Positions 8,169 to 16,731 of a DNA stretch of 64,000 bases are shown one piece after another. Each line of letters starts with the position of its first letter. Position 1 is the first letter of the stretch. This DNA is from DASTBU01 sp035711845 (GTDB lineage: Bacteria; Acidobacteriota; Vicinamibacteria; Vicinamibacterales; 2-12-FULL-66-21), in contig DASTBU010000054.1 in the NCBI GenBank assembly GCA_035711845.1, positions 1 to 64,000 on the forward strand. The letters run 5' to 3'. Under the pieces are notes generated by a model. It made no database searches and had not been told where the DNA came from. It was given only the letters and a program-made list of their open reading frames with translations. A program made the position numbers and the translations under genes.

Positions 8169-9149
8169 TCAGGCGAGGCGGTTGCGCTCGACGGACGCCT
8201 GCTCGGGGCGCCGGGACGCAGCAGGTCCGGTGAGCGCCCTCGGTGATGGCGAGAGATCGATCGAGCGAAGGTAGCTGGCGAACGGCTCCGCGAGGTCCTC
8301 GCGACGAAGCGCAAAGTAGACGACCGCTTTCAAGAAGCCCAACTTGTTGCCCGTGTCGTGCCGGACGCCGTCGATCCGGCACCCGTAGATGGGCCGCTGC
8401 TCGAGCAACCGGCGCAGCCCGTTGGTCAGCTGGATCTCGCCGGTGCGGTCGCTCACCGTCGCCTCGAGCGCGGGGAAGATATCGGGCGTCAGGATGTAGC
8501 GCCCGATGATGGCAAGGTCCGAGGGCGCCTCGTCACGCAGCGGCTTCTCGACCATGTCCCGGATTCTGTAGACGCCGGGCCGGATCTCCTCCGCGTCGAT
8601 GATGCCGTAGGCGCTGACGTCCTGCTTCGGCACACGCTCGATGGCGAGCACCGGCCCCTGCACCTCCTCGAACACGTCGATCATCTGCTGCAGCGCCGGC
8701 GGCGTCGCGTCGATGACGTCGTCGCCGAGGATCACGGCAAAGGGCTCGTCGCCCACCATGGTGCGGGTCACGAGCACCGCGTGGCCGAGGCCGAGCGGCT
8801 CACCCTGACGTACATAGGAGAAGTTGATCAAATCGGAGATTTTTCGAATCTCCGCGAGCAGGTCCGTTTTGCCTCGTGCCTGAAGGAATGTCTCCAGCTC
8901 CACGGACACGTCGAAGTGGTCTTCGATAGCGTTCTTCCCCCGGCCCGTGACCAGGATGATGTTGTCGACCCCGGATGCCACCGCTTCCTCGACGCCGTAC
9001 TGGATGATGGGCTTGTCGACGAGCGGCAGCATTTCCTTCGGCTGCGCCTTGGTGGCCGGCAGGAAGCGGGTGCCGAGACCCGCGGCCGGAAACACGGCCT
9101 TCCTGATGATGCCGCGGCGCGGACGCTCTTTGCCGATCATGGAGGGCAT
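8169..9149 (-). CDS. galU: UTP--glucose-1-phosphate uridylyltransferase
   Basis: Makes UDP-glucose from UTP and glucose-1-phosphate for glycan synthesis. The nucleotidyltransferase loop AAGLGTRFLPATKAQPKEM follows the start closely, and VEKPLRDEAPSDLAIIGRYIL is the conserved sugar-binding section. The start is at ATG 9149 (MPSMIGKERP) or ATG 9140. The frame is open for 200 further bases, but those are low-complexity intergenic repeat, so I reject that extension. Length is about 326 residues including a C-terminal tail of about 25 residues beyond the usual core. Divergent from serS. Confidence 0.94.
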   Translation of the reverse strand: MPSMIGKERPRRGIIRKAVFPAAGLGTRFLPATKAQPKEMLPLVDKPIIQYGVEEAVASGVDNIILVTGRGKNAIEDHFDVSVELETFLQARGKTDLLAEIRKISDLINFSYVRQGEPLGLGHAVLVTRTMVGDEPFAVILGDDVIDATPPALQQMIDVFEEVQGPVLAIERVPKQDVSAYGIIDAEEIRPGVYRIRDMVEKPLRDEAPSDLAIIGRYILTPDIFPALEATVSDRTGEIQLTNGLRRLLEQRPIYGCRIDGVRHDTGNKLGFLKAVVYFALRREDLAEPFASYLRSIDLSPSPRALTGPAASRRPEQASVERNRLA

Positions 9150-9262
9150 CGTACCACGTACCACGTGCGAGGTGCGATGTGCCATGTGCGGCGTGCTGCT
9201 TGCGACGTGCCAGGTGCGACATGCCGTGCGACGTGCGACGTGCTGTGCGACGTGCTGACAAG
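9150..9262. repeat. Degenerate GTGCGACGTGC repeat between galU and serS
   Basis: Units such as GTGCGACGTGC, GTGCCAGGTGCGAC and GTACCACGTACCACGTGC, period about 7-10 bases. It is the reverse-complement form of the repeat at 1006-1090. Because galU and serS diverge here, the repeat lies where both promoters should be. Confidence 0.8.
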
Positions 9263-9275
9263 TTCCCCGGCCCCC

Positions 9276-9324
9276 GGACCTGGGACCACGGCCCCCTGGA
9301 CCACGGACCACGGACGACGGACCT
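9276..9324. repeat. Degenerate GGACCACGGACC repeat upstream of serS
   Basis: Units GGACCTGG, GACCACGG and GGACCACGGACGACGG follow directly after the GTGCGAC-type repeat. The same family, as GGACCAGGGACCGAGG, fills 27462-27550 upstream of the Ser/Thr kinase. It ends about 20 bases before the serS start. Confidence 0.8.
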
Positions 9325-9346
9325 GAGCCTGGGATACGATTTGGCA

Positions 9347-10633
9347 ATGATCGACCCTGCTTTCGTGCGCGACCGGCTGGGGGATGTGCGGGTGGCTTTC
9401 GGCAACCGGGGGATCAATGCCGACACCGAGCTGGAGCAGCTCGTGACGCTCGAGACGCGCAGGCGCCGGTTGATTCCCGAGATGGAGGGGCTCAAACGGG
9501 AACAGAACGCGGCGGGCGACGAGGTGGCGCGCGCCAAGCGGCAGGGGCAGGATGCCGCGCACATCCTCGCGGCGAACAAGGCTCGCGCGCAGCAGATCCG
9601 GCAGCTCGAAATCCAGGTCGATCAGGTGGAGCAGCAGCGGGCCGCGCTCCTGATGACGCTGCCGAACCTGCCGCACTCCTCGGTGCCTGTCGGCACAAGC
9701 GCGGCCGACAACGTGGAGGTGCGCCGCGCCGGCACGCCGCGCGAGTTCGCGTTCCCGCCGCTGGCGCACTGGGATCTCGGACCGGCACTCGGCATTCTGG
9801 ACTTCGAGCGTGCGACGAAGATGTCGGGCGCGCGGTTTGCCGTCCTGATCGGCGCCGGCGCGCGGCTCGCGCGGGCGCTCATCGATTTCATGCTCGACTT
9901 GCACACCCGGGAACACGGGTACGTCGAGGTGGAACCGCCGTTCCTCGTCAACAGCGAGGCGCTGCGCGGAACGGGCAACCTGCCGAAGTTCGAACAGGAT
10001 CTCTTCAAGATCGGCGGCGACTGGGACCTGTTCCTGATTCCGACCGCGGAAGTGCCGCTGACCAACCTCCATCGCGGCGAGATCCTCGACGGCCGCAGCC
10101 TGCCCTTGCTCTACACGGCGTACACGCCGTGTTTCAGGAGCGAGGCCGGCTCGCACGGCGCAGACGTCCGCGGCCTGATCCGCCAGCACCAGTTCGACAA
10201 GGTGGAGCTCGTGAAATTCAGCGAGCCCGATCGCTCCTACGACGAGCTGGAGTCGCTGACCCGGAACGCCGAGGAAGTGCTCAACCGTCTCGGCCTGCCG
10301 TATCGCACGGTCTTGCTCTGTACCGGCGATATGGGCTTCGCCTCGGCCAAGACGTACGACATCGAAGTCTGGCTGCCCAGCCAGAAGACGTATCGCGAGA
10401 TCTCCTCCTGCAGCAACACCGAGGCGTTCCAGGCGCGCCGGGCGAACATCAAGTTCCGCCCCGCCGGAACGGGAAAAGCGGAGTTCGTCCATACGCTGAA
10501 CGGCTCCGGCCTCGCCGTGGGCCGCACCCTCATCGCGATCCTCGAGAACTACCAGCAGAAGGACGGGTCGGTCGTCGTCCCGGAGGTTCTGCGACAATAT
10601 ATGGGAGGAGTGGACACGATACAGAAAGGCTGA
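9347..10633 (+). CDS. serS: Seryl-tRNA synthetase
   Basis: Charges tRNA-Ser with serine. At 428 residues from MIDPAFVRDRLGDVR it has normal length. The N-terminal coiled-coil arm covers about residues 25-105. The class II core has motif 2 TPCFRSEAGSHGADVRGLIR and motif 3 GSGLAVGRTLIAILENYQ. The start at 9347 is chosen because it begins the family-typical MIDP sequence; the upstream open frame is repeat DNA. A tRNA-Ser gene follows 28 bases after the stop. Confidence 0.97.
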   Translation: MIDPAFVRDRLGDVRVAFGNRGINADTELEQLVTLETRRRRLIPEMEGLKREQNAAGDEVARAKRQGQDAAHILAANKARAQQIRQLEIQVDQVEQQRAALLMTLPNLPHSSVPVGTSAADNVEVRRAGTPREFAFPPLAHWDLGPALGILDFERATKMSGARFAVLIGAGARLARALIDFMLDLHTREHGYVEVEPPFLVNSEALRGTGNLPKFEQDLFKIGGDWDLFLIPTAEVPLTNLHRGEILDGRSLPLLYTAYTPCFRSEAGSHGADVRGLIRQHQFDKVELVKFSEPDRSYDELESLTRNAEEVLNRLGLPYRTVLLCTGDMGFASAKTYDIEVWLPSQKTYREISSCSNTEAFQARRANIKFRPAGTGKAEFVHTLNGSGLAVGRTLIAILENYQQKDGSVVVPEVLRQYMGGVDTIQKG

Positions 10634-10661
10634 AGGCCGAAGCCGTGACAAGCGTCAGTAC

Positions 10662-10751
10662 GGAGAGGTGGCCGAGTGGTTTAAGGCGGCGGTCTTGAAA
10701 ACCGTTGAAGCCGGAAGGCTTCCAGGGGTTCGAATCCCTTCCTCTCCGCCA
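10662..10751 (+). tRNA. tRNA-Ser (anticodon UGA)
   Basis: The acceptor stem GGAGAGG (10662-10668) pairs with CCTCTCC (10741-10747). The discriminator is G at 10748 and the CCA end is encoded at 10749-10751. The D-arm is GCCGAGTGGTTTAAGGC and the anticodon loop CTTGAAA gives TGA. A long class II variable arm (CCGGAAGG region) and the T-loop GGTTCGAATCC follow. The 87-nucleotide body and long variable arm identify tRNA-Ser. It lies just downstream of serS. Confidence 0.96.
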
Positions 10752-10778
10752 GCCTCCGCTCACGACTCACGCGGAGGC
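10752..10778 (+). terminator. Perfect hairpin after tRNA-Ser
   Basis: GCCTCCGC at 10752-10759 pairs with GCGGAGGC at 10771-10778 around an 11-base loop, starting one base after the tRNA CCA. There is no following T-run, so it would be a non-canonical terminator or a processing signal. Confidence 0.55.
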
Positions 10779-10779
10779 T

Positions 10780-10920
10780 GTCCGCCGTAGCGCGAAGCGC
10801 GAAGGTGGGCCGTCTGCAAGTTCGGTGTAGAGCTACGGCTGGCAAGCCACCCCTTCGCCAAGCGCTCGCTCCGCTCGCGGCTTCGGTTGGCAAGCCGCGT
10901 CAGGCGAGCATCGCGCGACT
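10780..10920. repeat. Intergenic repeat-like segment with inverted GCGAAGG/CCTTCGC and repeated TGGCAAGCC
   Basis: Contains GTAGCGCGAAGCGCGAAGG and, 55 bases on, CCCCTTCGCC as its rough inverse. It also has two copies of a GGYTGGCAAGCC motif (about 10839 and 10887). No gene is visible. It may be a dispersed repeat element; only a genome-wide search would show that. Confidence 0.45.
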
Positions 10921-10927
10921 GCCGACC

Positions 10928-11260
10928 CTACAGTCGCGACAGCATGATCATCCAGGGCCCGACCGCACCCAGCGCATAGAACAGAGTGAGCAGCGCAAGC
11001 GTCCGGTGGACGCCCTTGACGTAGAGCAGGACGCCGCACGCGGCAGCAAGGAACTTGGCCCCGAGCAACGCGGCCGCCGGTCCCACGAGCGCCATCCACG
11101 TCGCCATCAAGCCGTTGCCCTCGGCCGCGAGGCCGAACGCACTGACAGCCACATACGTGAAGAGCCCATCACAGGCCTGCGCGGTGAGGAAGAGGAGGAG
11201 CACCAGGCGAGTGGGCCGCATCGACGAGAGCAGTGCAAAGAGCGTTCGCGCGCAACTCAC
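10928..11260 (-). CDS. Small membrane protein, DUF5658-like
   Basis: 110 residues, or 97 if started at the internal ATG 11221 (MRPTRLVLLL). Three hydrophobic helices are visible: one around LVLLLFLTAQACDGLFTYVAV, one around VGPAAALLGAKFLAAACGVLLY and one around LALLTLFYALGAVGPWMIML. The pattern D-x-LFTYVAVSAFGLAAEGNGLM followed by a Lys in the second helix resembles DUF5658 proteins of unknown function. It is divergent from the methyltransferase gene. Confidence 0.7.
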   Translation of the reverse strand: MSCARTLFALLSSMRPTRLVLLLFLTAQACDGLFTYVAVSAFGLAAEGNGLMATWMALVGPAAALLGAKFLAAACGVLLYVKGVHRTLALLTLFYALGAVGPWMIMLSRL

Positions 11261-11367
11261 GTCGTTTCAAGGGGTTATCGAGAGCCAGTCGCCCCCGCGG
11301 CCGTCTTTAGTCTGCCCTGTGGCCACCTTCCCTCGAAGTGAACAGCTCGTGATTAAATCGAAGGCGG

Positions 11368-12159
11368 ATGGACCTTCGCAGGATTGCCGGCGGTCGAGCG
11401 GGGCGTGACGAGCAGGGGGATGCGACAGCCGTCTGGCTCGAGGCACTCGAGCGGCGCCACCTTGCCGACCTCACGTTCTCGGAAGTCGCACGAGCCCTTC
11501 GCGCGTTGTCCTCCTGCTACGTGGAGCGGCGGTCGCGGCTGGCCACCGGCGGCGCGCTCGAAGGCCGCGGAAAGCGGGCAGCCTTCGCGCTCTTCTACGG
11601 TCCCCTGCATTTTCTGATCACCAGACAGATCGTTCGTGAGCTCCATTTGGTTCCGGCGGTTCCGGTCCATCGCATCCTCGACCTGGGCTGCGGGACGGGC
11701 GCGGCCGGGGCAGGTTGGGCGCTCGAAGCGGGCATCAACCGCATTGCCGGATTCGACATGAACCCGTGGGCGGCCGGCGAGGCCGCCTGGACGTATCGAA
11801 CGCTCGGTCTCAGTGGCCGTACGCGTCGGGCCGATGCCTCGCGTATGCCCGTCAGCGCGACCGGAGAGGACGGAATCCTGCTCGCCTATGTCCTCAACGA
11901 GTTGCCGGCCCCGTCGCGTTCATTGCTTCGCGCGAGGCTGCTCTCGTTCAAGACCCGTGGCGCCTCCGTGCTCGTGATCGAGCCGATCGCGCGACGCGTC
12001 GCACCCTGGTGGGGCGAGTGGGAGGCGTCGATCGTGCAAGCGGGCGGGCACTCGGACGAGTGGAGATTCCCGGCCGACCTCCCTCGACTCCAACGCGACC
12101 TGGCCCACGCCGCGGGCCTCGATCCGCGGGAGCTCACGGCGCGGACTCTGCGGCTCTAG
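11368..12159 (+). CDS. SAM-dependent methyltransferase, Rsm22-like
   Basis: 263 residues. The SAM-binding motif I is HRILDLGCGTGAAGAGWALE (about residues 105-124), with the acidic end of strand 2 in AGFDMNPWAA. The N-terminal part has ALFYGPLHFLITR and the later motif is LLAYVLNELP, both features of the Rsm22/YtaG-type family linked to small-subunit ribosome modification. The C-terminal Cys cluster found in many Rsm22 members is not seen. The substrate is therefore uncertain. Divergent from the DUF5658-like gene. Confidence 0.72.
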   Translation: MDLRRIAGGRAGRDEQGDATAVWLEALERRHLADLTFSEVARALRALSSCYVERRSRLATGGALEGRGKRAAFALFYGPLHFLITRQIVRELHLVPAVPVHRILDLGCGTGAAGAGWALEAGINRIAGFDMNPWAAGEAAWTYRTLGLSGRTRRADASRMPVSATGEDGILLAYVLNELPAPSRSLLRARLLSFKTRGASVLVIEPIARRVAPWWGEWEASIVQAGGHSDEWRFPADLPRLQRDLAHAAGLDPRELTARTLRL

Positions 12160-12300
12160 CTTCCAAGCCTGTCGAGCCAGACCCGCACCGTGCGGGCCAC
12201 GTGCCCGCGCGGAATAACCCTTCGAGCGTTTGGGTATGATCCCGGCAGCGCCAGCCCTTCATATAAGATCGCCAATGCCCGCGGCCTGCCTGCGCCGCCT

Positions 12301-12306
12301 GGAGGT
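12301..12306 (+). promoter_or_regulatory. Ribosome binding site of the symporter gene
   Basis: GGAGGT nine bases before ATG 12316. It fixes the start of the symporter there rather than at upstream in-frame codons. Confidence 0.8.
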
Positions 12307-12315
12307 ACCGATCGA

Positions 12316-13593
12316 ATGGCACTCGCCGAGCCCGATATCAAGCCGCGTGGCGGCATCACCCTCACCCAACAGATTTTCATCGGCCTGGCGCTCGGCATCG
12401 TCGTCGGGTGGATCGTCAGCGAGTACAACCCCGCCGCATCCGTCTACTTCCGTCCCTTCAGCCAGCTCTTCCTCCGGATGATCAAGATGATCATCGCGCC
12501 GCTGATCTTCGCGACGCTCGTCGCGGGAATCGCCGGCGCGGGGCACGTCAAGGTCGTGGGGCGGATGGGCCTTCGCGCGATCGTCTATTTCGAGGTCGTC
12601 ACGACGCTCGCGCTCATCATCGGTCTCGTTGCGGTGAACGTCATGCGGCCCGGCGTCGGCGTGAACCTGCCGATGGGCGCGGAGTCGGAGATCACCGCCA
12701 AGCCTCAGACCTGGGATCAAATCCTTCTGCACGTGGTGCCGGAATCGATCATCCGCGCGATGGCCGAGGGCGATGTGCTCCAGATCGTCGTCTTCAGCAT
12801 CTTCTTCGCCGTCGCGCTGGGCATGATCGGCGAGAAAGGCCGGCCCGTCATCGTCTGGTGCGAATCGGTGGCCGAGACGATGTTCAAGTTCACGAACATT
12901 GTCATGCACTATGCGCCGATCGGCGTCGGCGCCGCGATCGCCTACACCGTGGGCCATGGAGGGCTGAAGGTCCTGGTGAACCTCGCGTGGCTGGTCGCGA
13001 CGCTCTACATTGCGTTGACCGTCTTCATCCTGCTCGTGCTGCTGCCTGTCGCACTGGTGTTCAAGGTCCCGATCCGCAAGTTCATCAAGGCCGTCAAGGA
13101 GCCTGCTGTCATCGCGTTCTCGACGACGTCCAGCGAGGCGGCGCTGCCGCGCGCGATGGAAGTGGTGGAGCGCCTCGGCGTTCCGCGCCGCATCGTCGCG
13201 TTCGTTCTGCCGCTGGGCTACAGCTTCAATCTCGACGGCACGACGCTCTATCTCTCCCTCGCCGCGGTGTTCGTCGCGCAGGCAGCGGGTGTCGAGCTCA
13301 CGATCGGCCACCAAATCACGATGCTGCTGACGCTGATGCTCACGAGCAAGGGGGTTGCGGGCGTTCCTCGCGCCTCGCTCGTGATTCTTGCGGGGACGCT
13401 CGCCTCGTACGGGCTTCCGCTCGAGGGCGTCACGCTGATTCTCGGCGTGGACGAGCTGATGGACATGGCGCGCACGATGGTGAACGTGGTCGGCAACTGC
13501 CTCGCCACCGTGGTGATCGCCAAGTGGGAAGGGGAGTTCGTCGAGGCGACGGAGCAGGAGCTCGAGGTCGCGGCCGCGCGCGGCGAGATCTGA
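12316..13593 (+). CDS. Cation:dicarboxylate/glutamate symporter (DAACS family)
   Basis: A 425-residue inner-membrane secondary transporter that takes up acidic amino acids or C4-dicarboxylates with Na+ or H+. It has eight or so hydrophobic segments and the two re-entrant hairpin regions. HP1 has the serine-rich motif FSTTSSEAALPRAM, and TM7 has the cation-site sequence FNLDGTTLY, a variant of the usual NMDGT. HP2 (about residues 335-370) carries TSKGVAGVPRAS. These motifs are shared with GltP and DctA, so the exact substrate cannot be told. The start is supported by a strong Shine-Dalgarno sequence. Confidence 0.93.
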   Translation: MALAEPDIKPRGGITLTQQIFIGLALGIVVGWIVSEYNPAASVYFRPFSQLFLRMIKMIIAPLIFATLVAGIAGAGHVKVVGRMGLRAIVYFEVVTTLALIIGLVAVNVMRPGVGVNLPMGAESEITAKPQTWDQILLHVVPESIIRAMAEGDVLQIVVFSIFFAVALGMIGEKGRPVIVWCESVAETMFKFTNIVMHYAPIGVGAAIAYTVGHGGLKVLVNLAWLVATLYIALTVFILLVLLPVALVFKVPIRKFIKAVKEPAVIAFSTTSSEAALPRAMEVVERLGVPRRIVAFVLPLGYSFNLDGTTLYLSLAAVFVAQAAGVELTIGHQITMLLTLMLTSKGVAGVPRASLVILAGTLASYGLPLEGVTLILGVDELMDMARTMVNVVGNCLATVVIAKWEGEFVEATEQELEVAAARGEI

Positions 13594-13612
13594 GCGGAGG
13601 AAACCCTGGCGA

Positions 13613-14902
13613 TCAGGCCGCCAGCGACACGGCACACTGCTCCACGCCGTGGCCCTTCACAGCGGTCACCTCGATCAGCAGCCGCTCGTAGCGAACGGCA
13701 TCCCCGACCTCCGCCGGCCGTCCGAGCAGCGTGAGCACGAGGCCGCTGATGCTGTCCACGTCCTCGTGCTCGAGGTCGAGGTGGAACTGCTCGCCGAGCT
13801 CGTCCAGCCGCATCGTGCCGGGCACGCGAAGCCGTCCGTCGCGATCGCGGAAGATCGGCTTGTTCTCGGGCGTGCCCTCCTCGATGTCGCCGACGACCTC
13901 TTCGAAGAGGTCCTCGAGCGTGACGATGCCGGCGGTACCTCCGTGCTCGTCGATCACGACGGCTATCTGCGTCCGTTCGCCGCGCATGGTCGTCAGCACG
14001 CTGTCGAGCGGAGCGGTTTCGGGCACGATCGGCAGCGGTCTGGCGACGGCCGCGCTGATCGGCTCGTCGCGCACCAGCAACCGGAGCAGATCCTTGATGT
14101 GGATCATGCCCACGATGTGATCGAGGTCGTTCTCGACGATCGGATACCTGGTGTGTGGAGATCGCCCGAGCAGCTCCCGGATGCGGTCAGCGGGACTGCC
14201 GGCCGGGATCCCAATCACCCGGACGCGGGGGACCATGACCTGTCCGGCGGTCAGGTCGCCGAACTCGAACAGCTCGTGGAGCATCCGTCCGGACTCCGTG
14301 CGGATGGCGCCGAGCTCCTCGCTCTCCTGCACGACCAGCTGGAGCTCCTCCGCGGTGTAATACTGATCGACGCTTCGCTCCTGCCGATTGATGCCGAACA
14401 GCCGCAGGATGCTGTTGCCGATGCCATTGAGCGTGACGACGAGCGGAAACACGATGGCCCTGATCCACAGCATCGGCGGCGTGACCCACAGCGCCATCTG
14501 CTCCGCATGCTGCAGCGCGAGCGATTTCGGCACCATCTCGCCCACCACGATGTGAAAGTAGGTGAGGATCGCGATCGCCAGCACGCTCGCCAGGCCGTGT
14601 GAAGCCAGCCACGCGGGCAGCCCGGGGCTGGCGAAGCGCTGGTAGATGCCCTCGGCGAGCACGTGCTCGCCATACATGCCGAGGCCGAGGCTCGCGACCG
14701 TGATGCCCAGTTGTGCGGTGGCGATGTAGCGGTCCTGGCGTCGCGGATCGCGGAGCACCTTCTGAACCGAGATCGCCCGCCTGTTGCCCCTGGCAGCCCT
14801 GGCATCGATTGCCGCACGAGGCGCGCCGACGATCGCGAACTCAGCCGCCACGAAGAGGCCATTCAGCAGGATGAGGGTGCTGATGACGACGAACTCCGTC
14901 AT
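13613..14902 (-). CDS. CNNM/CorC-type protein (DUF21 - CBS pair - CorC_HlyC domain)
   Basis: A 429-residue membrane protein of the family once called hemolysin C-like and now linked to Mg2+/Co2+ efflux. The DUF21 membrane domain (about residues 1-190) is followed by a CBS pair (about 205-330) with VMVPRVRVIGIP and VIDEHGGTAGIVTLEDLFEEVVGDI. The CorC_HlyC transporter-associated domain is at about 345-425 (LRVPGTMRLDELGEQF). Its start codon overlaps the stop of the upstream paralogue by the four bases ATGA, so translation is coupled. Confidence 0.92.
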   Translation of the reverse strand: MTEFVVISTLILLNGLFVAAEFAIVGAPRAAIDARAARGNRRAISVQKVLRDPRRQDRYIATAQLGITVASLGLGMYGEHVLAEGIYQRFASPGLPAWLASHGLASVLAIAILTYFHIVVGEMVPKSLALQHAEQMALWVTPPMLWIRAIVFPLVVTLNGIGNSILRLFGINRQERSVDQYYTAEELQLVVQESEELGAIRTESGRMLHELFEFGDLTAGQVMVPRVRVIGIPAGSPADRIRELLGRSPHTRYPIVENDLDHIVGMIHIKDLLRLLVRDEPISAAVARPLPIVPETAPLDSVLTTMRGERTQIAVVIDEHGGTAGIVTLEDLFEEVVGDIEEGTPENKPIFRDRDGRLRVPGTMRLDELGEQFHLDLEHEDVDSISGLVLTLLGRPAEVGDAVRYERLLIEVTAVKGHGVEQCAVSLAA

Positions 14903-16209
14903 CGCGCCTGCTCCTTGCGCGCGCGCGAGGACACAATCACGGAGGTGATCACGCCGGCCTCGACCGACTCGATCTCGACGTCGGTACCCTCCACGTCGAG
15001 CCGTTCGCCCTGCTCCACGGGCCGGCCCGCGGCGGTGGCCACCGCCGCGCCGACGGTCTGTGTCGACGGCCGCCAGCTTGCGCCTACCACCTGCGCAGCC
15101 TGGTCCACGCGCATCAATCCCGGCAGGCGCACGCGCCCATCCGATAACAGGACGGCCCGCAACTGGTGCGTCTTGAGCTCGTCGGACACCTCGCCGAGCA
15201 GCTCCGCGAGCACATCGGCGACGGTAATCAGGCCCGCGACGCGGGCGTTCTCGTCGATGACGAGCGCCTGGTGGCTGCGCCGCTCCCTGAGAAAGGTGAG
15301 CAGGCGATCCGCAGGCATGTTGTCGCTGACGCGCGGGAGAGGCTTGATCAGCGCGGCGAGCGACTGGCGATGCCCCCCGCCAATGAAGTCCGCCACGAGG
15401 TCCTTCGTGTGGAGGATGCCGAGGACGTCATCGAGCGATCCTCGATACACCGGCAGCCGGCTGTACGGGCTTGCGGCGACGATGTCGAGCACCTCGTCGA
15501 ATGGCGTGGTGACCTCGATTCCCGCGAGCCTCGAGCGTGGAACCATCAACTGGCGCGCCGACCGCAGGCCGAGGCGCAGGGCGCGATGAAGGCGCACCTG
15601 CTCCTGCGGCTCGAGCAGGCCGCCATCCCGGCTCTCGGCGATGAGCAGTGCAATCTCCTCGGGCGAGTGGACGTGACGGTGGCTCGTGGAAGGCACGCCG
15701 AACAGCTTCAGGATCGCGATCCCGCTGCCGTTCAGGAATTTGATCGACCAGGAGAAGAGGCGCAGCGACCACTGCATCGGCATCACGGTCGCGAGCGCGG
15801 TCCGCGTCGGGTACTGAAGCGCCAGCGATTTGGGCACCAGCTCCCCCAGGATCATCGCCAGGGTCGTGAGGACCAGCAGGACGATGCCGGCGGCGGTGGA
15901 CTGAGAGTTCAAAGGATCCAGGCGTCCGAACCGCTCGAGCAGCGGCGCCAGGCGCGGCGCGAGGGCGGCCTGCCCGTAGGCGCCAAGGATCAGGCTCGAC
16001 AACGTGATGCCCACTTGAGAAGCCGCGATGTACCTGTCGAGCTCGTGGGAATCCTCGACGACCGGAAGGATTCGCGCGGCGAGGGGGTTGCCGTCTTCGG
16101 CCAATCGGCGCAGGCGGCTGCGGCGCGCGCCGACCGCCGCAAACTCAGCCGCTACGTAGAGCGCTGTCAGCAGGATCAGGAAGGCGATGATCGCCGACGC
16201 CAGCACCAT
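14899..16209 (-). CDS. CNNM/CorC-type protein, upstream paralogue
   Basis: About 436 residues from ATG 16209 (MVLASAIIAFLIL); a TTG seven codons upstream at 16230 is the alternative. It has the same layout as the next gene: DUF21 membrane domain, CBS pair with LMVPRSRLAGIEV and LVIDENARVAGLITVADVLAELLG, and a CorC_HlyC end (VRLPGLMRVDQAAQVV). The two proteins differ widely in sequence, so the duplication is old. Tandem pairs of this family are common and may form a heteromer. Confidence 0.9.
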   Translation of the reverse strand: MVLASAIIAFLILLTALYVAAEFAAVGARRSRLRRLAEDGNPLAARILPVVEDSHELDRYIAASQVGITLSSLILGAYGQAALAPRLAPLLERFGRLDPLNSQSTAAGIVLLVLTTLAMILGELVPKSLALQYPTRTALATVMPMQWSLRLFSWSIKFLNGSGIAILKLFGVPSTSHRHVHSPEEIALLIAESRDGGLLEPQEQVRLHRALRLGLRSARQLMVPRSRLAGIEVTTPFDEVLDIVAASPYSRLPVYRGSLDDVLGILHTKDLVADFIGGGHRQSLAALIKPLPRVSDNMPADRLLTFLRERRSHQALVIDENARVAGLITVADVLAELLGEVSDELKTHQLRAVLLSDGRVRLPGLMRVDQAAQVVGASWRPSTQTVGAAVATAAGRPVEQGERLDVEGTDVEIESVEAGVITSVIVSSRARKEQAR

Positions 16210-16263
16210 GCGGCTGGGATCGTACCGCAAAACAGCTACACGCAGAACCCAGCCCGCCGCTCG

Positions 16264-16680
16264 TCAGTCGCCGCGACTGAGGGCTGATGACCTGCGAGTC
16301 AGCCGCGTCCCGAACGCACGCCCGAGCTCCGGCAGGGCCTGGGCGGCGTCCGCGTGGGCCTTCGTGATCTGACGAATGGCCGCCGTGGCACCTGATCTCA
16401 CGTCCGAGCGCTCGTCCCGCGTCGCGTCGATCAAGGCGGGAACCGCCCGCGCGCTGCGGAGCTCGCCAAGCGCGACCGCCGCATTCCGGCGGACACCCGG
16501 ATCGGGATCCTTCAATGCGTCGATCAGCCCGTCGATGGCCTCCTGCACGGGGCTCTGGTGCGCGACCGCGGGTCGCGAGGGGCTCCCGTCGAAAGAGGGC
16601 TCGACCAGGGCGATGGCGACGCCAAGGCAGATCGCGCTCGACTTCAGCAAGGCTCTGACGAAGACGGTCAACGGGCTCAT
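16264..16680 (-). CDS. Short HEAT-repeat exported protein
   Basis: 138 residues. An N-terminal hydrophobic stretch (LLKSSAICLGVAIALVEPSF) looks like a signal or anchor. Two to three HEAT/PBS-lyase repeats follow, with ALKDPDPGVRRNAAVALGEL and AVPALIDATRDERSDVRSGA. It lies 51 bases downstream of the M56-HEAT gene on the same strand and shares its repeat type, so it could be a partner or a split-off copy. No enzyme motif. Confidence 0.75.
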   Translation of the reverse strand: MSPLTVFVRALLKSSAICLGVAIALVEPSFDGSPSRPAVAHQSPVQEAIDGLIDALKDPDPGVRRNAAVALGELRSARAVPALIDATRDERSDVRSGATAAIRQITKAHADAAQALPELGRAFGTRLTRRSSALSRGD

Positions 16681-16731
16681 GCGTTTTCTCCGGTCCCGAG
16701 CGCCAACGAAGCCGGGAACAGTGAACGGATC

